From: Bacteroidales bacterium
GTDB lineage: Bacteria > Bacteroidota > Bacteroidia > Bacteroidales > UBA932
Assembly (NCBI GenBank): GCA_017437125.1
Contig: JAFSBV010000025.1
Coordinates: 88,389-152,388 of the forward strand
DNA: 64,000 nt
Reading direction: 5' to 3'
The notes beneath the pieces are model-generated. The model made no database searches and had not been told where the DNA came from. It worked only from the letters and a program-made list of their open reading frames with translations. This document shows positions 1 through 9,483 of this stretch, piece after piece; within the stretch, counting starts at the first letter, position 1; each line of letters starts with the position of its first letter. Both the position numbers and the translations under genes were made by a program.

Positions 1-840
1 ACAAGCATCCCAATTATCAGCATTGCCACAAGCATTGGGCATAGAAGTAAATGGAGTCAAGCCCTTGATAGATGCCACTTCATCTATAATTTGTTTTTTA
101 CTCATCTCATAATCTAATATATAGTAGAAGAGATTACCTTTGCTCTTATGTTCATTTTGCTCTTTAACTACTTTTATATAGTCTTCTTTTTCTAGTAGCA
201 TAGTTGGGTCTAACAAGTGACATGCCTCTACTCCTAAGTACTCTCGACATAATTCTATTGCGCTTTCTTCTCTGACTGACACAGCATCAAATTGTTGCAC
301 TAACTTACGGCACACATCAGTCTGCTTAGGTGTATATTCCCAATAATCTACTCCAAAAGATGCGGCATATGCTACACGTTTTATCTTTAATCCCTCAGCA
401 AAATCAAAAAAAGATCGAGAGATTCTTTCGTTATACAAAGGTCTCCATACTTGATCACTACCAACAACTAATCCTTCATACTTATTTTTTATGACATACA
501 TCCTAGTTGCCATAACTGATGGCATCTTTGGAGAAACAGTTATATAATTTTCTATAAATTTTCGTGTGTGTCTTGAAATATATTTTTTTTTCTGATTAGC
601 CTTTTTTACAACCATTATTTGTGAAAAAGAAACTTTTATATTTTTTCGTTTTCCAAAGAGTTTTAATATAAATGTCTTGACAATTGAAAGAAACATCCCT
701 AAAGGAGTAGTTTCTTGTTCTTTTTCCTCTAACGTTACCACCTCATGCCCCATTCTCTTCAGAATGGTTTGCAAGGCATAATTCTGTAACAGACCACCAT
801 AATTACTGTGTAACGGTTGAGTCAATATTCCTATCTTCAT
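1..840 (-). CDS. Polysaccharide pyruvyl transferase family protein (3' end cut by window edge)
   Basis: From an ATG at 838-840 the minus-strand frame stays open for 280 codons up to the left edge, so the C-terminus is missing. The product begins MKIGILTQPLHSNYGG and carries VVGSDQVWRP near residue 125; both are signatures of the polysaccharide pyruvyl transferase (CsaB/WcaK-like) family, which adds a ketal pyruvate to a sugar of a surface glycan. No signal peptide is seen, so it should act in the cytoplasm on a lipid-linked or nucleotide-linked sugar. The start overlaps the stop of the preceding gene by four bases (ATGA), so it is co-translated with the capsule operon. The gene is AT-rich like the rest of the left part of the locus. 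The family call is firm; the acceptor sugar is unknown. Confidence 0.85.
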   Translation of the reverse strand, partial: MKIGILTQPLHSNYGGLLQNYALQTILKRMGHEVVTLEEKEQETTPLGMFLSIVKTFILKLFGKRKNIKVSFSQIMVVKKANQKKKYISRHTRKFIENYITVSPKMPSVMATRMYVIKNKYEGLVVGSDQVWRPLYNERISRSFFDFAEGLKIKRVAYAASFGVDYWEYTPKQTDVCRKLVQQFDAVSVREESAIELCREYLGVEACHLLDPTMLLEKEDYIKVVKEQNEHKSKGNLFYYILDYEMSKKQIIDEVASIKGLTPFTSMPNACGNADNWDAC

Positions 841-1814
841 TTACCTGCCTCCTTATTATTCAATTCGTTAACAAAAATCTTAGTAAAATATTTTCGTCCG
901 TTAGCATTCATAAAGAATGAATTTATATATAGGTCAGGGGTGGTAAACCTTTCATCCTTGAGATAATTCAAGACAGGCACTCCTTGTTTGTTTGACTCAT
1001 TGATATATCTGAGTATGTGCTGTTGGATAAATTCTTCTGGAAATTTGGATGAGAGTTCTTTTGTTACAGGCAGTATTGCAAGAACCGGTTGAAGGTCGTT
1101 GTCAATACAATACTGAATCATCTCTGATAATATACGGATATTCCCGTCTATGGACTGTTGGTTTGCCTTCGATAGGGTAGACATGTTTTCCACATCTATA
1201 TTGAATTCGGGATTCCAACAACCCTCTATCCAAAATGTAGCATCTTTTTCAATCTGCTCTTTATTCATTGGATTCTCTGTAATTGATAACCGATTATCTG
1301 CTTTAACATCTCTTATAATGCGTTTTGCTCTTGCAGGGTGGCGGAAGACTGGCAATGTATATTCTGTTAATTTTTGCTTGATATCGTATTTTGGCATTTC
1401 ATGCTTAGAAAATATACGATAGTATTTCACAAGGTTATTTACATGAGTCTCAAGTAAAAAAAAATTTAATGGGCATACAGGTATTATAACCTTCGCTCCT
1501 GGATTGAGATGTTTCTTGTATTTCTTTAAGATTATAAAATCAAACATAAAAGTCTGTGGGCCTATTGCCCAATTCATACCTTTTATTCCTGATTCTGTGT
1601 AATCAAAGGCAAACTTTGGATGATTACTACCTAAGTTTACAATATCAAAACGCCCATCATCCTTTAGACGCTGAAATTTTACGATGTCTATAAATTGGTT
1701 TTGAAAAGTATTTGTACGCTTGTATAGAGCGTTAAGTGTTATTGAACCAACAAGTACAATTACTGCTACTATTACTATTAAAGCCATATCATTAATATAA
1801 TGTCCAACCTCCAT
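837..1814 (-). CDS. Membrane-anchored SGNH-like protein of the capsule locus, function unknown
   Basis: A 325-residue protein with one N-terminal membrane segment (about residues 10-28) and the rest soluble, probably outside the cytoplasm. I see no named family with certainty. The segment NLGSNHPKF near residue 60 resembles the GxS nucleophile block of SGNH/GDSL or DltD/AlgX-like acyl-transfer proteins, and DLYINSFFMNANGRKYF near the C-terminus resembles the last block of such folds (DxxHxxxxG), but with Phe where the catalytic His is expected. It may serve in O-acylation of the capsule or be an inactive relative. An inner ATG at 1785-1787 (MALIVIVAV) would avoid the 23-base overlap with the SDR gene and is an equally good start. 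It is translationally coupled to the pyruvyl transferase gene. Confidence 0.6.
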   Translation of the reverse strand: MEVGHYINDMALIVIVAVIVLVGSITLNALYKRTNTFQNQFIDIVKFQRLKDDGRFDIVNLGSNHPKFAFDYTESGIKGMNWAIGPQTFMFDFIILKKYKKHLNPGAKVIIPVCPLNFFLLETHVNNLVKYYRIFSKHEMPKYDIKQKLTEYTLPVFRHPARAKRIIRDVKADNRLSITENPMNKEQIEKDATFWIEGCWNPEFNIDVENMSTLSKANQQSIDGNIRILSEMIQYCIDNDLQPVLAILPVTKELSSKFPEEFIQQHILRYINESNKQGVPVLNYLKDERFTTPDLYINSFFMNANGRKYFTKIFVNELNNKEAGK

Positions 1815-2631
1815 CTATTGCAATCACCTGCCCTGTCATATTATTCGATGAGTCGCTAGCAAGATAAAGTGCAAGGCTTGCCACCTCTTCAACAAGAGTA
1901 TAACGTCCAGTAGGATGTTGACTAGTATAAGCATTATCTTTTACTGACTTTCCTTGAACTCCTTTATGAATATTTGTGACAACATTTCCTGGGGCTATTG
2001 CATTAACACAAACGCCTTTCTTTACAAGTTCCTTGGCTAATCCTCTCGTTATGCATGCTGCCCCCCACTTAGACACATTGTAAGGATTAAAGCCTGATAG
2101 TATGCCTGCGATAGATGTGATATTAATTATTTTTCCTTTTCTGTTGTTATTTACAAAATATTTACCCTCCTCTTGGCACATGAAATACAATCCTCGTTGA
2201 TTCGTATCAATAACATAATCATACATTTTAGGAGTAACAGTATCCCATGACGCAGAATCATACACTCCAGCATTATTAATAAAGATATCAATATGTCCTA
2301 TTGTTGATACCAACAAGCTTAATTTTTCGAAGGCTATTTTTTCATCAGAACAATCCCAATTAATTGTATGGAGTCTATTGCTATTTAGAATATTAGAGAC
2401 TTCTTTTAACTTAGCTTCGTTTCTGCCACTAATTATAACTATAGCTCCTTCATCTAAAAAGCACTTTGCAATACCCAATCCGATTCCGCTTGTACCACCT
2501 GAAATGAATACTGTTTTACCTTTCAACTGATTACTCGGTGATACTAGCGATACATTAGTATAAACGACCCCTCCTGTCTTTATATATTTCAGAAGGTTAG
2601 ATAAGTATTTTTTTATTATACCCAATTTCAC
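1792..2631 (-). CDS. Short-chain dehydrogenase/reductase (SDR) in the capsule locus
   Basis: A 279-residue NAD(P)-dependent oxidoreductase of the classical SDR family. After an unusual lead of about 38 residues comes the Rossmann motif GGTSGIGLG, then NNAG near residue 120, the catalytic Ser in NITSIAG and YNVSK (YxxxK), and a C-terminal GQVIAIDGGW typical of FabG-like reductases. Its place between a flippase and a pyruvyl transferase suggests it modifies a sugar or another capsule building block rather than making fatty acids, but the substrate cannot be read from sequence. It overlaps the flippase stop by four bases (ATGA). Confidence 0.85.
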   Translation of the reverse strand: MKLGIIKKYLSNLLKYIKTGGVVYTNVSLVSPSNQLKGKTVFISGGTSGIGLGIAKCFLDEGAIVIISGRNEAKLKEVSNILNSNRLHTINWDCSDEKIAFEKLSLLVSTIGHIDIFINNAGVYDSASWDTVTPKMYDYVIDTNQRGLYFMCQEEGKYFVNNNRKGKIINITSIAGILSGFNPYNVSKWGAACITRGLAKELVKKGVCVNAIAPGNVVTNIHKGVQGKSVKDNAYTSQHPTGRYTLVEEVASLALYLASDSSNNMTGQVIAIDGGWTLY

Positions 2632-4163
2632 TTTATTTTCAATTTATTCTTAGTTATCGTAATTAGTTGCTGTCTCTCCAAACTATTTAATCCAATATAG
2701 AAAGCCGAGAAAAGAAGAGTGGCTTCTGTTACACATGTGAGTGTAACCAGACGCCAAAAGCCTTCGGCCATTTGCAAATAAACAACCGTAGCTGGGATAA
2801 TACTAATTATTGTTACCAATGCAGAAGGGAGAAGTATTTTAGTAAATAGATATCTATAAGGAAAATACTCATATCTATGTATTAACCAATAGATAGCAAA
2901 TATACTGATTACCTCTACTGCCAATATAACTACAAATACGCTATATGCTGGAAGCCCCAATTTGAACAATAGATAACCAATGGGGAGTGTTGCAATCATC
3001 AAAGAACCAATCGTTACATTACCTGTTTTAATTTTACCTATTGCGTGATATGGCATCAAAGCTGCAATGTGGAACGAACGCAACGTATAGGTAGCAAGAA
3101 CAATGATGGCAAATAATGCAGTATTGTCTGGCACAGAATTGCCAAGCCATAGTTTTAGTATAAACCTTATTTCAAAACAGATAGGTAGTACCAATGCCAG
3201 CATCAACATATATGAAAACTTTGCTGTATAAAATGTCATAGTGTACATTCTATCAATGTTGCCCTCTGCATAATTCTTAATTATTTGAGGGCGAACCGCT
3301 GTCATAAAATTGGTTATAAACTGCGTTACTGCACCCTGTATTTGAAAAGCTATGGCACGGGCAGCATTGACTACAGGACCAAAGAATACATTTAATAGAA
3401 GATTAACACCTTGTCCCTGACACACTAGAGCCATATTACCTAACAAATCCCATCCACTATAACTTAAGAGTTGTTTATAGAGTTTCTTGTCTTTAACCAG
3501 AGAAAAACGACATTCCTCGTAATGTCTTGCCACATAAAATCTATAAAACAATTGCACGAGCAATGAATTAACCATAAGTAATAAGCCATAGAAAACGAGC
3601 TTATCAATTGGCGATATGGTTATCAAAAATGCGATCAACAACCTTGATAAAGCCTCATATAATCCTACATAAGCATATATTGACATGTTCTCATGTGCAA
3701 TCAAAGATGCATTATAGGGTACCTGGGTAAAACTTACCATTGTAGTTACTATTGAAAACTGATATACCCAGAAAGCTGCTACCATTCGCGATTCAGGGAT
3801 AATCATCTTTTCATAAAAGAACCACAAACCGATTGTTTCACCAACAATAAGTACTAATAAAGCAACACAAATATGCAGGTTGAGTGATGCACCAAAGGTT
3901 GCTTTCTGCTTTTCAAGATTACATTCTCCCAAAGCGAATGTTAGGAAACGGCTAGTACTTGCACCTAATGCACTATTTAAAAAGCTTACAATTGTGACGA
4001 TTCCTCCAACAACATTATAAATACCATAGTCTGTTGCACCAAGGGTATTGAGAATAACCCTTGATGTATATAAAGCCACAACCATCACTACCATCATTCT
4101 TACATACAAGAACATGGTATTCTTGGCGATTCTCTTATTATTGTTCGGTACTGAGTCTGCCAT
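2628..4163 (-). CDS. Wzx-type oligosaccharide flippase (MOP/PST superfamily)
   Basis: A multi-span membrane protein of about 511 residues with roughly 12-14 hydrophobic helices, the build of Wzx flippases that turn undecaprenyl-linked repeat units across the inner membrane. The region NTLGATDYGIYNVVGG near the N-terminus is typical of the polysaccharide-export MOP group. I chose the ATG at 4161-4163 because it overlaps the upstream stop as TAATG, a common coupling in this locus; a GTG three codons upstream (4172) is possible. It is the only flippase in the window, so it presumably exports the repeat unit made by the surrounding genes. No Wzy polymerase is visible; it may lie beyond the left edge. 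Confidence 0.88.
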   Translation of the reverse strand: MADSVPNNNKRIAKNTMFLYVRMMVVMVVALYTSRVILNTLGATDYGIYNVVGGIVTIVSFLNSALGASTSRFLTFALGECNLEKQKATFGASLNLHICVALLVLIVGETIGLWFFYEKMIIPESRMVAAFWVYQFSIVTTMVSFTQVPYNASLIAHENMSIYAYVGLYEALSRLLIAFLITISPIDKLVFYGLLLMVNSLLVQLFYRFYVARHYEECRFSLVKDKKLYKQLLSYSGWDLLGNMALVCQGQGVNLLLNVFFGPVVNAARAIAFQIQGAVTQFITNFMTAVRPQIIKNYAEGNIDRMYTMTFYTAKFSYMLMLALVLPICFEIRFILKLWLGNSVPDNTALFAIIVLATYTLRSFHIAALMPYHAIGKIKTGNVTIGSLMIATLPIGYLLFKLGLPAYSVFVVILAVEVISIFAIYWLIHRYEYFPYRYLFTKILLPSALVTIISIIPATVVYLQMAEGFWRLVTLTCVTEATLLFSAFYIGLNSLERQQLITITKNKLKIK

Positions 4164-5974
4164 TAATGCCACTTTATATTTTCCTTCAAAACTTTTGCAG
4201 GAACACCTCCCACAATTGTACGAGCAGGAACATCTTTAGTTACAAGCGCTCCAGCAGCTATTATTGCTCCATCTCCAATAGTTACCCCCTTGAGAATCGT
4301 TGCACCTTGCCCAATCCATACATGTTCACCTATCTTAATCGGAGCTGAAATCTGATAGCCCTCTTCTTCTATTGTATGGCCATCATAAGAGCGGATACAA
4401 ACATCTCGCCCGATAGTTGCATCTTTTCCTATCTCGATAGTCGAACCACAAGAAATCTGAACATTTTCATTTATAAAACCACCATGAAGGATGAGATGAC
4501 TATTAGGAAAAACGCGTATAAACGAATTTGCATAACAGATAAATTCGCCGTTTACTGTCATTTTTGCTTCTTCTTCAAGCAGGATACGTGTTTCTGTTCT
4601 TGACTTCTTCACCTGCTTCATTCCAGTAATCAGCCTACTTGCCAAGTGAATAGAAGCTCCTTTTTCCAATTGAACGACAGTTCTACTTAGGTTATAAAAT
4701 GGCACACGTCCTTTTCTATCAATCTGATTTGATGTGAAGTTCATAGATAGATAAGTACTCCAAGCATTGAAAGAGAATCCGTGCATTTTTGATATACTAA
4801 GAATACGTTTTACAGCATGAAGCACTCTCCATATTTTTCGTTTTAGTGCTGTCAACTTATTGGGAATAGGAGGGAAAAATTTCTTAGCTACAACCTCGAA
4901 AGGTTCTTTATCCAGAGTCTCAAAAAAGGCTTTTCTATTAGGTTTTGAAGGCTTTAATGAAGAATCCATTGCAGGATTTCCAGCACGTGCATCAGCCATT
5001 GTAAACTCCTTCCATACGATATCCTCTTTTATAGAATCAAATAATGCCATTCCCTTATCAGAATTTATCATAACAAGAGATGTACCCCTATCTTGATCCA
5101 TTGTCTTGTCGAGATTTTCTATTCCCCAAAAATCTGCTAATGTTATATCTGCTTTTTGAGGGAAACCCTTAAAATGGCATTCATAGCAAGATGGGCGCGT
5201 AAAGTTACCAGCCTGCAAGTATCCTATAAAGAACAAGTCATGATAGCGGTCTTTACAGTACTCCTTTCCATTAGCAAAATTTACTCTCATAGAGAAGTTA
5301 TGCCATCCCCACTTTTTGTTCTTGAATTTAATTTCAGTTGCCTTTGCACCATATTGGCGCTCAAGCATATCCATGTATTTTAAGAAAACCTTTGGAGAGT
5401 TAACTCCTCTACAGATAAAATCACAAGTAGTAAGATTATCGTACTCCTTATTACCTAAAAATTTATAAAGTGCCTGTACCTGACAAGGGCATCCACAGAA
5501 AAAAACTTCACGTCCTTCACGAAGTTGTTTCTTTATCTCCTTATAAACCCCTGCTGCATCGCTTTGAAGATACTTACTGCTTCTTATTTCAGGCAATCTC
5601 GTAGGATTATCATCAATTATCTGTGATACAGTATAATCATCGTTGTATACAGCTCCTCCAACATAAGCTTTTCTTTCATACATAGATAAGGCCAACATCG
5701 AATGAATGCCACCAGAAGTAGAATCTGTACGTATCTCTTCGTCCCTTGTATAAGCCGCAAAGACTCTGGGTTCTTCGTAACGTACGACTTTATCTGCAGG
5801 ACTGACAATTGGACATACCTTTTCACAAAGGTGACAGTCAATACAAGTATCCTTATCCACCTCCGGATACCAAAATCCCTCTATATCAGTTTTGAATGTA
5901 ATGCAATTCTTTGGACAGACATCTGCACATGCATTACATCCACAACAATCTTCTTTTCTTGAAATGTTTATCAT
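4163..5974 (-). CDS. Fusion: 2[4Fe-4S]/FrhB-like domain plus hexapeptide acyltransferase
   Basis: A 603-residue protein joining two families that are usually separate genes. Residues 1-60 hold two four-cysteine clusters ([11 protein letters not shown] and [11 protein letters not shown]). Residues about 70-380 match the coenzyme F420 hydrogenase/dehydrogenase beta-subunit (FrhB) fold found in many Bacteroidota capsule loci beside pyruvyl transferases. After a linker, residues about 470-600 are a left-handed beta-helix acyltransferase of the Maa/WcaF kind, with hexapeptide repeats ([30 protein letters not shown]) and the usual ending [12 protein letters not shown]. The redox half has no assigned reaction and use of F420 here is doubtful; the acyltransferase half probably O-acetylates a sugar. 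It is the first gene of the left sub-operon, after a 438-base gap. Confidence 0.82.
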   Translation of the reverse strand: MINISRKEDCCGCNACADVCPKNCITFKTDIEGFWYPEVDKDTCIDCHLCEKVCPIVSPADKVVRYEEPRVFAAYTRDEEIRTDSTSGGIHSMLALSMYERKAYVGGAVYNDDYTVSQIIDDNPTRLPEIRSSKYLQSDAAGVYKEIKKQLREGREVFFCGCPCQVQALYKFLGNKEYDNLTTCDFICRGVNSPKVFLKYMDMLERQYGAKATEIKFKNKKWGWHNFSMRVNFANGKEYCKDRYHDLFFIGYLQAGNFTRPSCYECHFKGFPQKADITLADFWGIENLDKTMDQDRGTSLVMINSDKGMALFDSIKEDIVWKEFTMADARAGNPAMDSSLKPSKPNRKAFFETLDKEPFEVVAKKFFPPIPNKLTALKRKIWRVLHAVKRILSISKMHGFSFNAWSTYLSMNFTSNQIDRKGRVPFYNLSRTVVQLEKGASIHLASRLITGMKQVKKSRTETRILLEEEAKMTVNGEFICYANSFIRVFPNSHLILHGGFINENVQISCGSTIEIGKDATIGRDVCIRSYDGHTIEEEGYQISAPIKIGEHVWIGQGATILKGVTIGDGAIIAAGALVTKDVPARTIVGGVPAKVLKENIKWH

Positions 5975-6412
5975 TGCTCAAATTTGTTTCACTATTAAAT
6001 AGCCTCTGCCACATTCAGCGGGTAGAGCGGTTATGGACTCCTTTGCGCTCTTTGTCGGCTATAGGACGATAAAGAGTGCAAATGTGTTAACTTTTACCGT
6101 GTAGCCTAATTCGTTCTTCAGTATACTCACTTAAACGACGACGAACAAAGCCTCAAACATGTATTCTACTCTATACATTGTTCATACCTATATTCGTTTC
6201 CTCAGATAGCGACAGCAATTATTGAGTTAGGTGTGTTTATACGAGAATTATCCCCTTCAGGCAACACAGCTCATCCCCAGTCATTCTTGAATGCCTTACA
6301 TCATACAAAGAACAGTTTTTTTTATGTATCACCTTTTACTTTGTCAATGAAATTTTGATAATCATTTGTTTATTATGAACGTTACACTTCATCACTCTTT
6401 GCAAGAGATTAT
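5975..6412. other. 438-base AT-rich gap inside the capsule locus, no gene seen
   Basis: No convincing ORF in any frame; the only open stretches are below 30 codons with no recognisable product. It must hold the transcription end of the galE group and/or a promoter for the fusion gene, yet I find no clear TAnnTTTG box on the minus strand. The one structured element is an inverted repeat with arms 6045-6057 and 6067-6079. The base composition and the lack of function suggest a scar of past recombination. Confidence 0.5.
6045..6079 (+). other. Inverted repeat (13-base arms, 9-base loop)
   Basis: The arms GCGCTCTTTGTCG and CGATAAAGAGTGC pair over 13 bases around GCTATAGGA. The two imperfect positions are G-U pairs in plus-strand RNA but A-C mismatches in minus-strand RNA, so a plus-strand transcript would fold better, although all the surrounding genes are on the minus strand. 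No T-run follows. Confidence 0.4.
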
Positions 6413-7429
6413 CTAATCATACCCCTCCGGATTCTCCCTCTGCCACCTCCAACTATCTCTAACCATTTCTTCTATGCCAAACTTCGCCTCCCAACCAAGC
6501 TCATCCTTAGCCTTAGCAGGATTGCAATAACAAGTTGCAATATCACCAGTTCTACGAGGCTTTATGTTATATGGCACCTCAACGCCATTAACCTTTACAA
6601 AGGCATTTACCATATCAAGCACACTATAGCCATGACCTGTGCCCATGTTATAGATACCAACTCCACAATTTCTTTCAATCGCCTTAAGAGCTGCTACATG
6701 GCCATTAGCAAGATCCACGACATGTATATAATCCCTCACCCCTGTACCATCATGAGTAGGATAATCATTACCGAATACTCCCAGCTCAGCTCTCTTACCT
6801 ACAGCAACCTGGGTAATATAAGGCATAAGATTATTCGGAACACCATTAGGGTTTTCACCGATTCTACCCGATAAATGTGCTCCTACTGGATTGAAATAAC
6901 GAAGGATCACAACATTCCACTCATTGTCTGCCTTCTGAACATCCATTAATACCTGCTCAAGCATACTCTTTGTCCAGCCATAAGGATTGGTACAAACACC
7001 TTTTGGACAATTCTCAGTAATAGGAATCTCTTCTGGATCGCCATATACTGTAGCACTACTGCTGAAAATAATGTTCTTGCAACCATGATTTCTCATCACC
7101 TCAACAAGAACAAGAGTTCCTGCAATGTTATTATCGTAATACTCAAGAGGTTTTTCAACACTCTCTCCTACAGCTTTGAGACCCGCAAAGTGTATACAAG
7201 CATCAAACGTATGCTCTGCAAATACAGATTCAAGGCCAGCTTTATCTCTTATATCAACCTGATAAAATGGAATTTCATCAACTCCTATAATCTCTGCTAC
7301 TCTTCGGAGAGACTCAGGATTACTATTGCTCAAGTTGTCCACTACCACAGCGGTATGACCTGCAGCATATAGTTCTATCAATGTATGGGAGCCTATATAT
7401 CCGGCTCCTCCGGTTACTAGAATTTTCAT
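6413..7429 (-). CDS. galE: UDP-glucose 4-epimerase
   Basis: A full-length 338-residue extended SDR that interconverts UDP-glucose and UDP-galactose (or the GlcNAc/GalNAc pair) in the cytoplasm. It shows the N-terminal GGAGYIGSHT Rossmann motif, FSSSATVYG with the catalytic Ser region, YGWTK (YxxxK) near residue 150, and RYFNPVGAH, all hallmarks of GalE. It ends about 440 bases before the next gene and starts 9 bases after the stop of the rfb chimera, so it belongs to the same transcript. It supplies a galactose-type donor for the capsule. Whether it accepts N-acetylated sugars is not clear from sequence. Confidence 0.95.
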   Translation of the reverse strand: MKILVTGGAGYIGSHTLIELYAAGHTAVVVDNLSNSNPESLRRVAEIIGVDEIPFYQVDIRDKAGLESVFAEHTFDACIHFAGLKAVGESVEKPLEYYDNNIAGTLVLVEVMRNHGCKNIIFSSSATVYGDPEEIPITENCPKGVCTNPYGWTKSMLEQVLMDVQKADNEWNVVILRYFNPVGAHLSGRIGENPNGVPNNLMPYITQVAVGKRAELGVFGNDYPTHDGTGVRDYIHVVDLANGHVAALKAIERNCGVGIYNMGTGHGYSVLDMVNAFVKVNGVEVPYNIKPRRTGDIATCYCNPAKAKDELGWEAKFGIEEMVRDSWRWQRENPEGYD

Positions 7430-7438
7430 TATAAGCTA

Positions 7439-8053
7439 TTATCGTCCTTTGTACATGTCTTGGTAGTATTTCTCGTACTCGTCCGAAGTGATATTATCCA
7501 TCCACTCCTGGTTGTCAAGATACCATCTTACCGTCTTTTCGATACCTTCCTCAAACTGAAGGGATGGTTCCCAACCAAGCTCTTTCTGGAGTTTAGTAGA
7601 ATCGATAGCATAACGGGCATCATGGCCAAGACGGTCTGTTACGTAGGTAATAAGATCCAAACTATATCCTTCAGGATTACCGAGGATCTTATCAACTGTC
7701 CTAATCATAACCTTAATCAAGTCAATGTTCTTCCATTCATTGAAACCTCCGATATTGTAGGTCTCATTGATACGACCTTCGTGAAAAATTGTATCTATTG
7801 CACGGGCATGGTCCTCAACGTATAACCAGTCGCGAACATTTTCGCCTTTTCCATAGACTGGGAGAGGCTTTCTATTACGAATGTCGTGTGGTGTGGATAT
7901 TATTAAGATATCTCTTATACCAGCTAACATCAATACCGATATAGGATAATATATCATTGGTTTATCATATATAGGGAGCATTTGTTTGCTTACTCCTTTA
8001 GTGATTGGATAGAGGCGAGTTCCTGATCCACCTGCTAGTACGATTCCTTTCAT
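7439..8053 (-). pseudogene. Chimeric remnant: rfbA start joined in frame to rfbB end
   Basis: The 204-residue ORF is two broken genes in one frame. Residues 1-58 are the N-terminus of glucose-1-phosphate thymidylyltransferase ([13 protein letters not shown] onwards); 52 of these 58 residues are identical to the intact RfbA encoded at 10147-11052. From residue about 60 it continues as the C-terminal part of dTDP-glucose 4,6-dehydratase ([18 protein letters not shown], then the ending WYLDNQEWM). The nucleotidyltransferase active site is incomplete, and the RfbB Rossmann motif, catalytic DE and YxxxK are all absent, so neither enzyme activity is expected. The frame is intact, so a protein may still be made. 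It is AT-rich and diverged in DNA from the intact rfbA, so it is not a recent copy of it. Confidence 0.9.
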
Positions 8054-8108
8054 TATATTATGATATCATTTTTAAATAGGTACTATAAATATTGACTTCA
8101 AGCATATA

Positions 8109-9458
8109 TTAGTTATTTGACCACTCCCACTCAAATCTCTCTATATCTTCCTCTACTAAAGGATTTCCACATTGCACCTCAATAAAGGTAAGTTCAGTAA
8201 TAGCCTTAATAGCATGGTAATGCTCTACCGGTATATGAACGGTATCACCGGCTTTTACTCGCTTTTCTACTCCATTGAGCACAAAGATTCCTTCGCCTTG
8301 TGTGAATGTCCATGTTTCTGCTCTATGGTGATGTATCTGGTAGCTTATATTCTTTCCTTCTTTAAGGGTTATGCTTTTAGTTAGTGCGTGATGACCATCT
8401 GGGTATATTGTATCGTCAAGAACGCGATATGTTCCCCAACGTCTCTCTTCATACATTGGACGTGGTGTGAGATTCTCTACAGCACTCTTTATTTCTTCCG
8501 AGTGGTTCTTGCTACATACAAGGATTCCATCAGGGCAAGCTGCTACGACTATATCTTTTAAGCCGTCTACATATATAGGATGCTGTAGTTCATTAATGAC
8601 ATGAGTACTCTCACAGTGAGGTCCCATTACTGCGTTTCCAAGAACTGGTTTTCTAAGCTCATCTGTAAGAGTGTTCCATGTGCCTAGGTCTTTCCACTGG
8701 CCATTGAATGGTACTACTGCTACTGACTGCGCTTTTTCTGCTACCTCATAGTCGAAAGAAATCTTAGGAAACTCATTGTACCTTGATCTAGTATCATCAA
8801 AGCTACCGGAGATAATATATTGGCGAACAATATTCATCATATAGCCTAGGCGAAATGCAAAGACTCCACCATTCCAGAAGGCGTTTTGTTTAAGAAGCTC
8901 ATCTGCTACAGTTATCGTAGGCTTTTCTGTAAAACGAGCTACATTCTTGTAGGTCTCTTTTCCTGAATCTGCTACTGGTACAACATATCCATATTTCTCA
9001 CTCGGATAGGTCGGAGTAATTCCCATCAATACAAGCTCTGCAACATTATTTTCTACACATTCTACCATTTTACTAATGGTGTGAAAGTATCCACTTTCTG
9101 TGTATGGGTCACAAGGCATAATTACGACTACTTCATCATCGTTGCATTTTTTTGCTAATGAAAGATAGCTAGCCGCTAATGCTATTGCTGGGAATGTGTC
9201 TCTTCTCACAGGTTCAGTTACTACAGATACTGTGTCACCTAACTGGTTTGTGATTATATCTAATTGGCTTGCGTTTGCTGCAAGGGTAATTTCATTTGTA
9301 AGGTTTGCTTCTCTTACTTGGCGCACTACTCTTTGCACCATTGATTCCATTGTGCCGTCTTCTTTCTCAAGAAGAGGAAGGAACTGCTTACTTCTAGCGT
9401 TATTGCTTAGCGGCCATAGGCGTTTGCCTGAACCTCCGGATAAAAGTATTAATTGCAT
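8109..9458 (-). CDS. manC: Mannose-1-phosphate guanylyltransferase / mannose-6-phosphate isomerase
   Basis: A bifunctional enzyme of about 449 residues making GDP-mannose for the capsule. The N-terminal nucleotidyltransferase domain shows GGSGKRLWPLS near residue 8 and FTEKPT near residue 170; the C-terminal type II isomerase cupin shows ISYQIHHHRAETWTF and GDTVHIPVEHYHAIK, with the metal-binding His and Glu residues. It is slightly shorter than the usual 460-480 residues but all key blocks are present. It sits between the rfb chimera and a truncated TIR gene, each separated by short gaps. GDP-mannose could feed mannose, fucose or other derivatives; no GDP-mannose dehydratase is seen in the window. 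Confidence 0.93.
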   Translation of the reverse strand: MQLILLSGGSGKRLWPLSNNARSKQFLPLLEKEDGTMESMVQRVVRQVREANLTNEITLAANASQLDIITNQLGDTVSVVTEPVRRDTFPAIALAASYLSLAKKCNDDEVVVIMPCDPYTESGYFHTISKMVECVENNVAELVLMGITPTYPSEKYGYVVPVADSGKETYKNVARFTEKPTITVADELLKQNAFWNGGVFAFRLGYMMNIVRQYIISGSFDDTRSRYNEFPKISFDYEVAEKAQSVAVVPFNGQWKDLGTWNTLTDELRKPVLGNAVMGPHCESTHVINELQHPIYVDGLKDIVVAACPDGILVCSKNHSEEIKSAVENLTPRPMYEERRWGTYRVLDDTIYPDGHHALTKSITLKEGKNISYQIHHHRAETWTFTQGEGIFVLNGVEKRVKAGDTVHIPVEHYHAIKAITELTFIEVQCGNPLVEEDIERFEWEWSNN

Positions 9459-9483
9459 TATATGTTGTTATCGTTATATTCTT

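Noticed and set aside
4163-5974. Use of coenzyme F420 by the FrhB-like domain
   Set aside because: The family name does not prove F420 use, and no F420 synthesis genes are visible.
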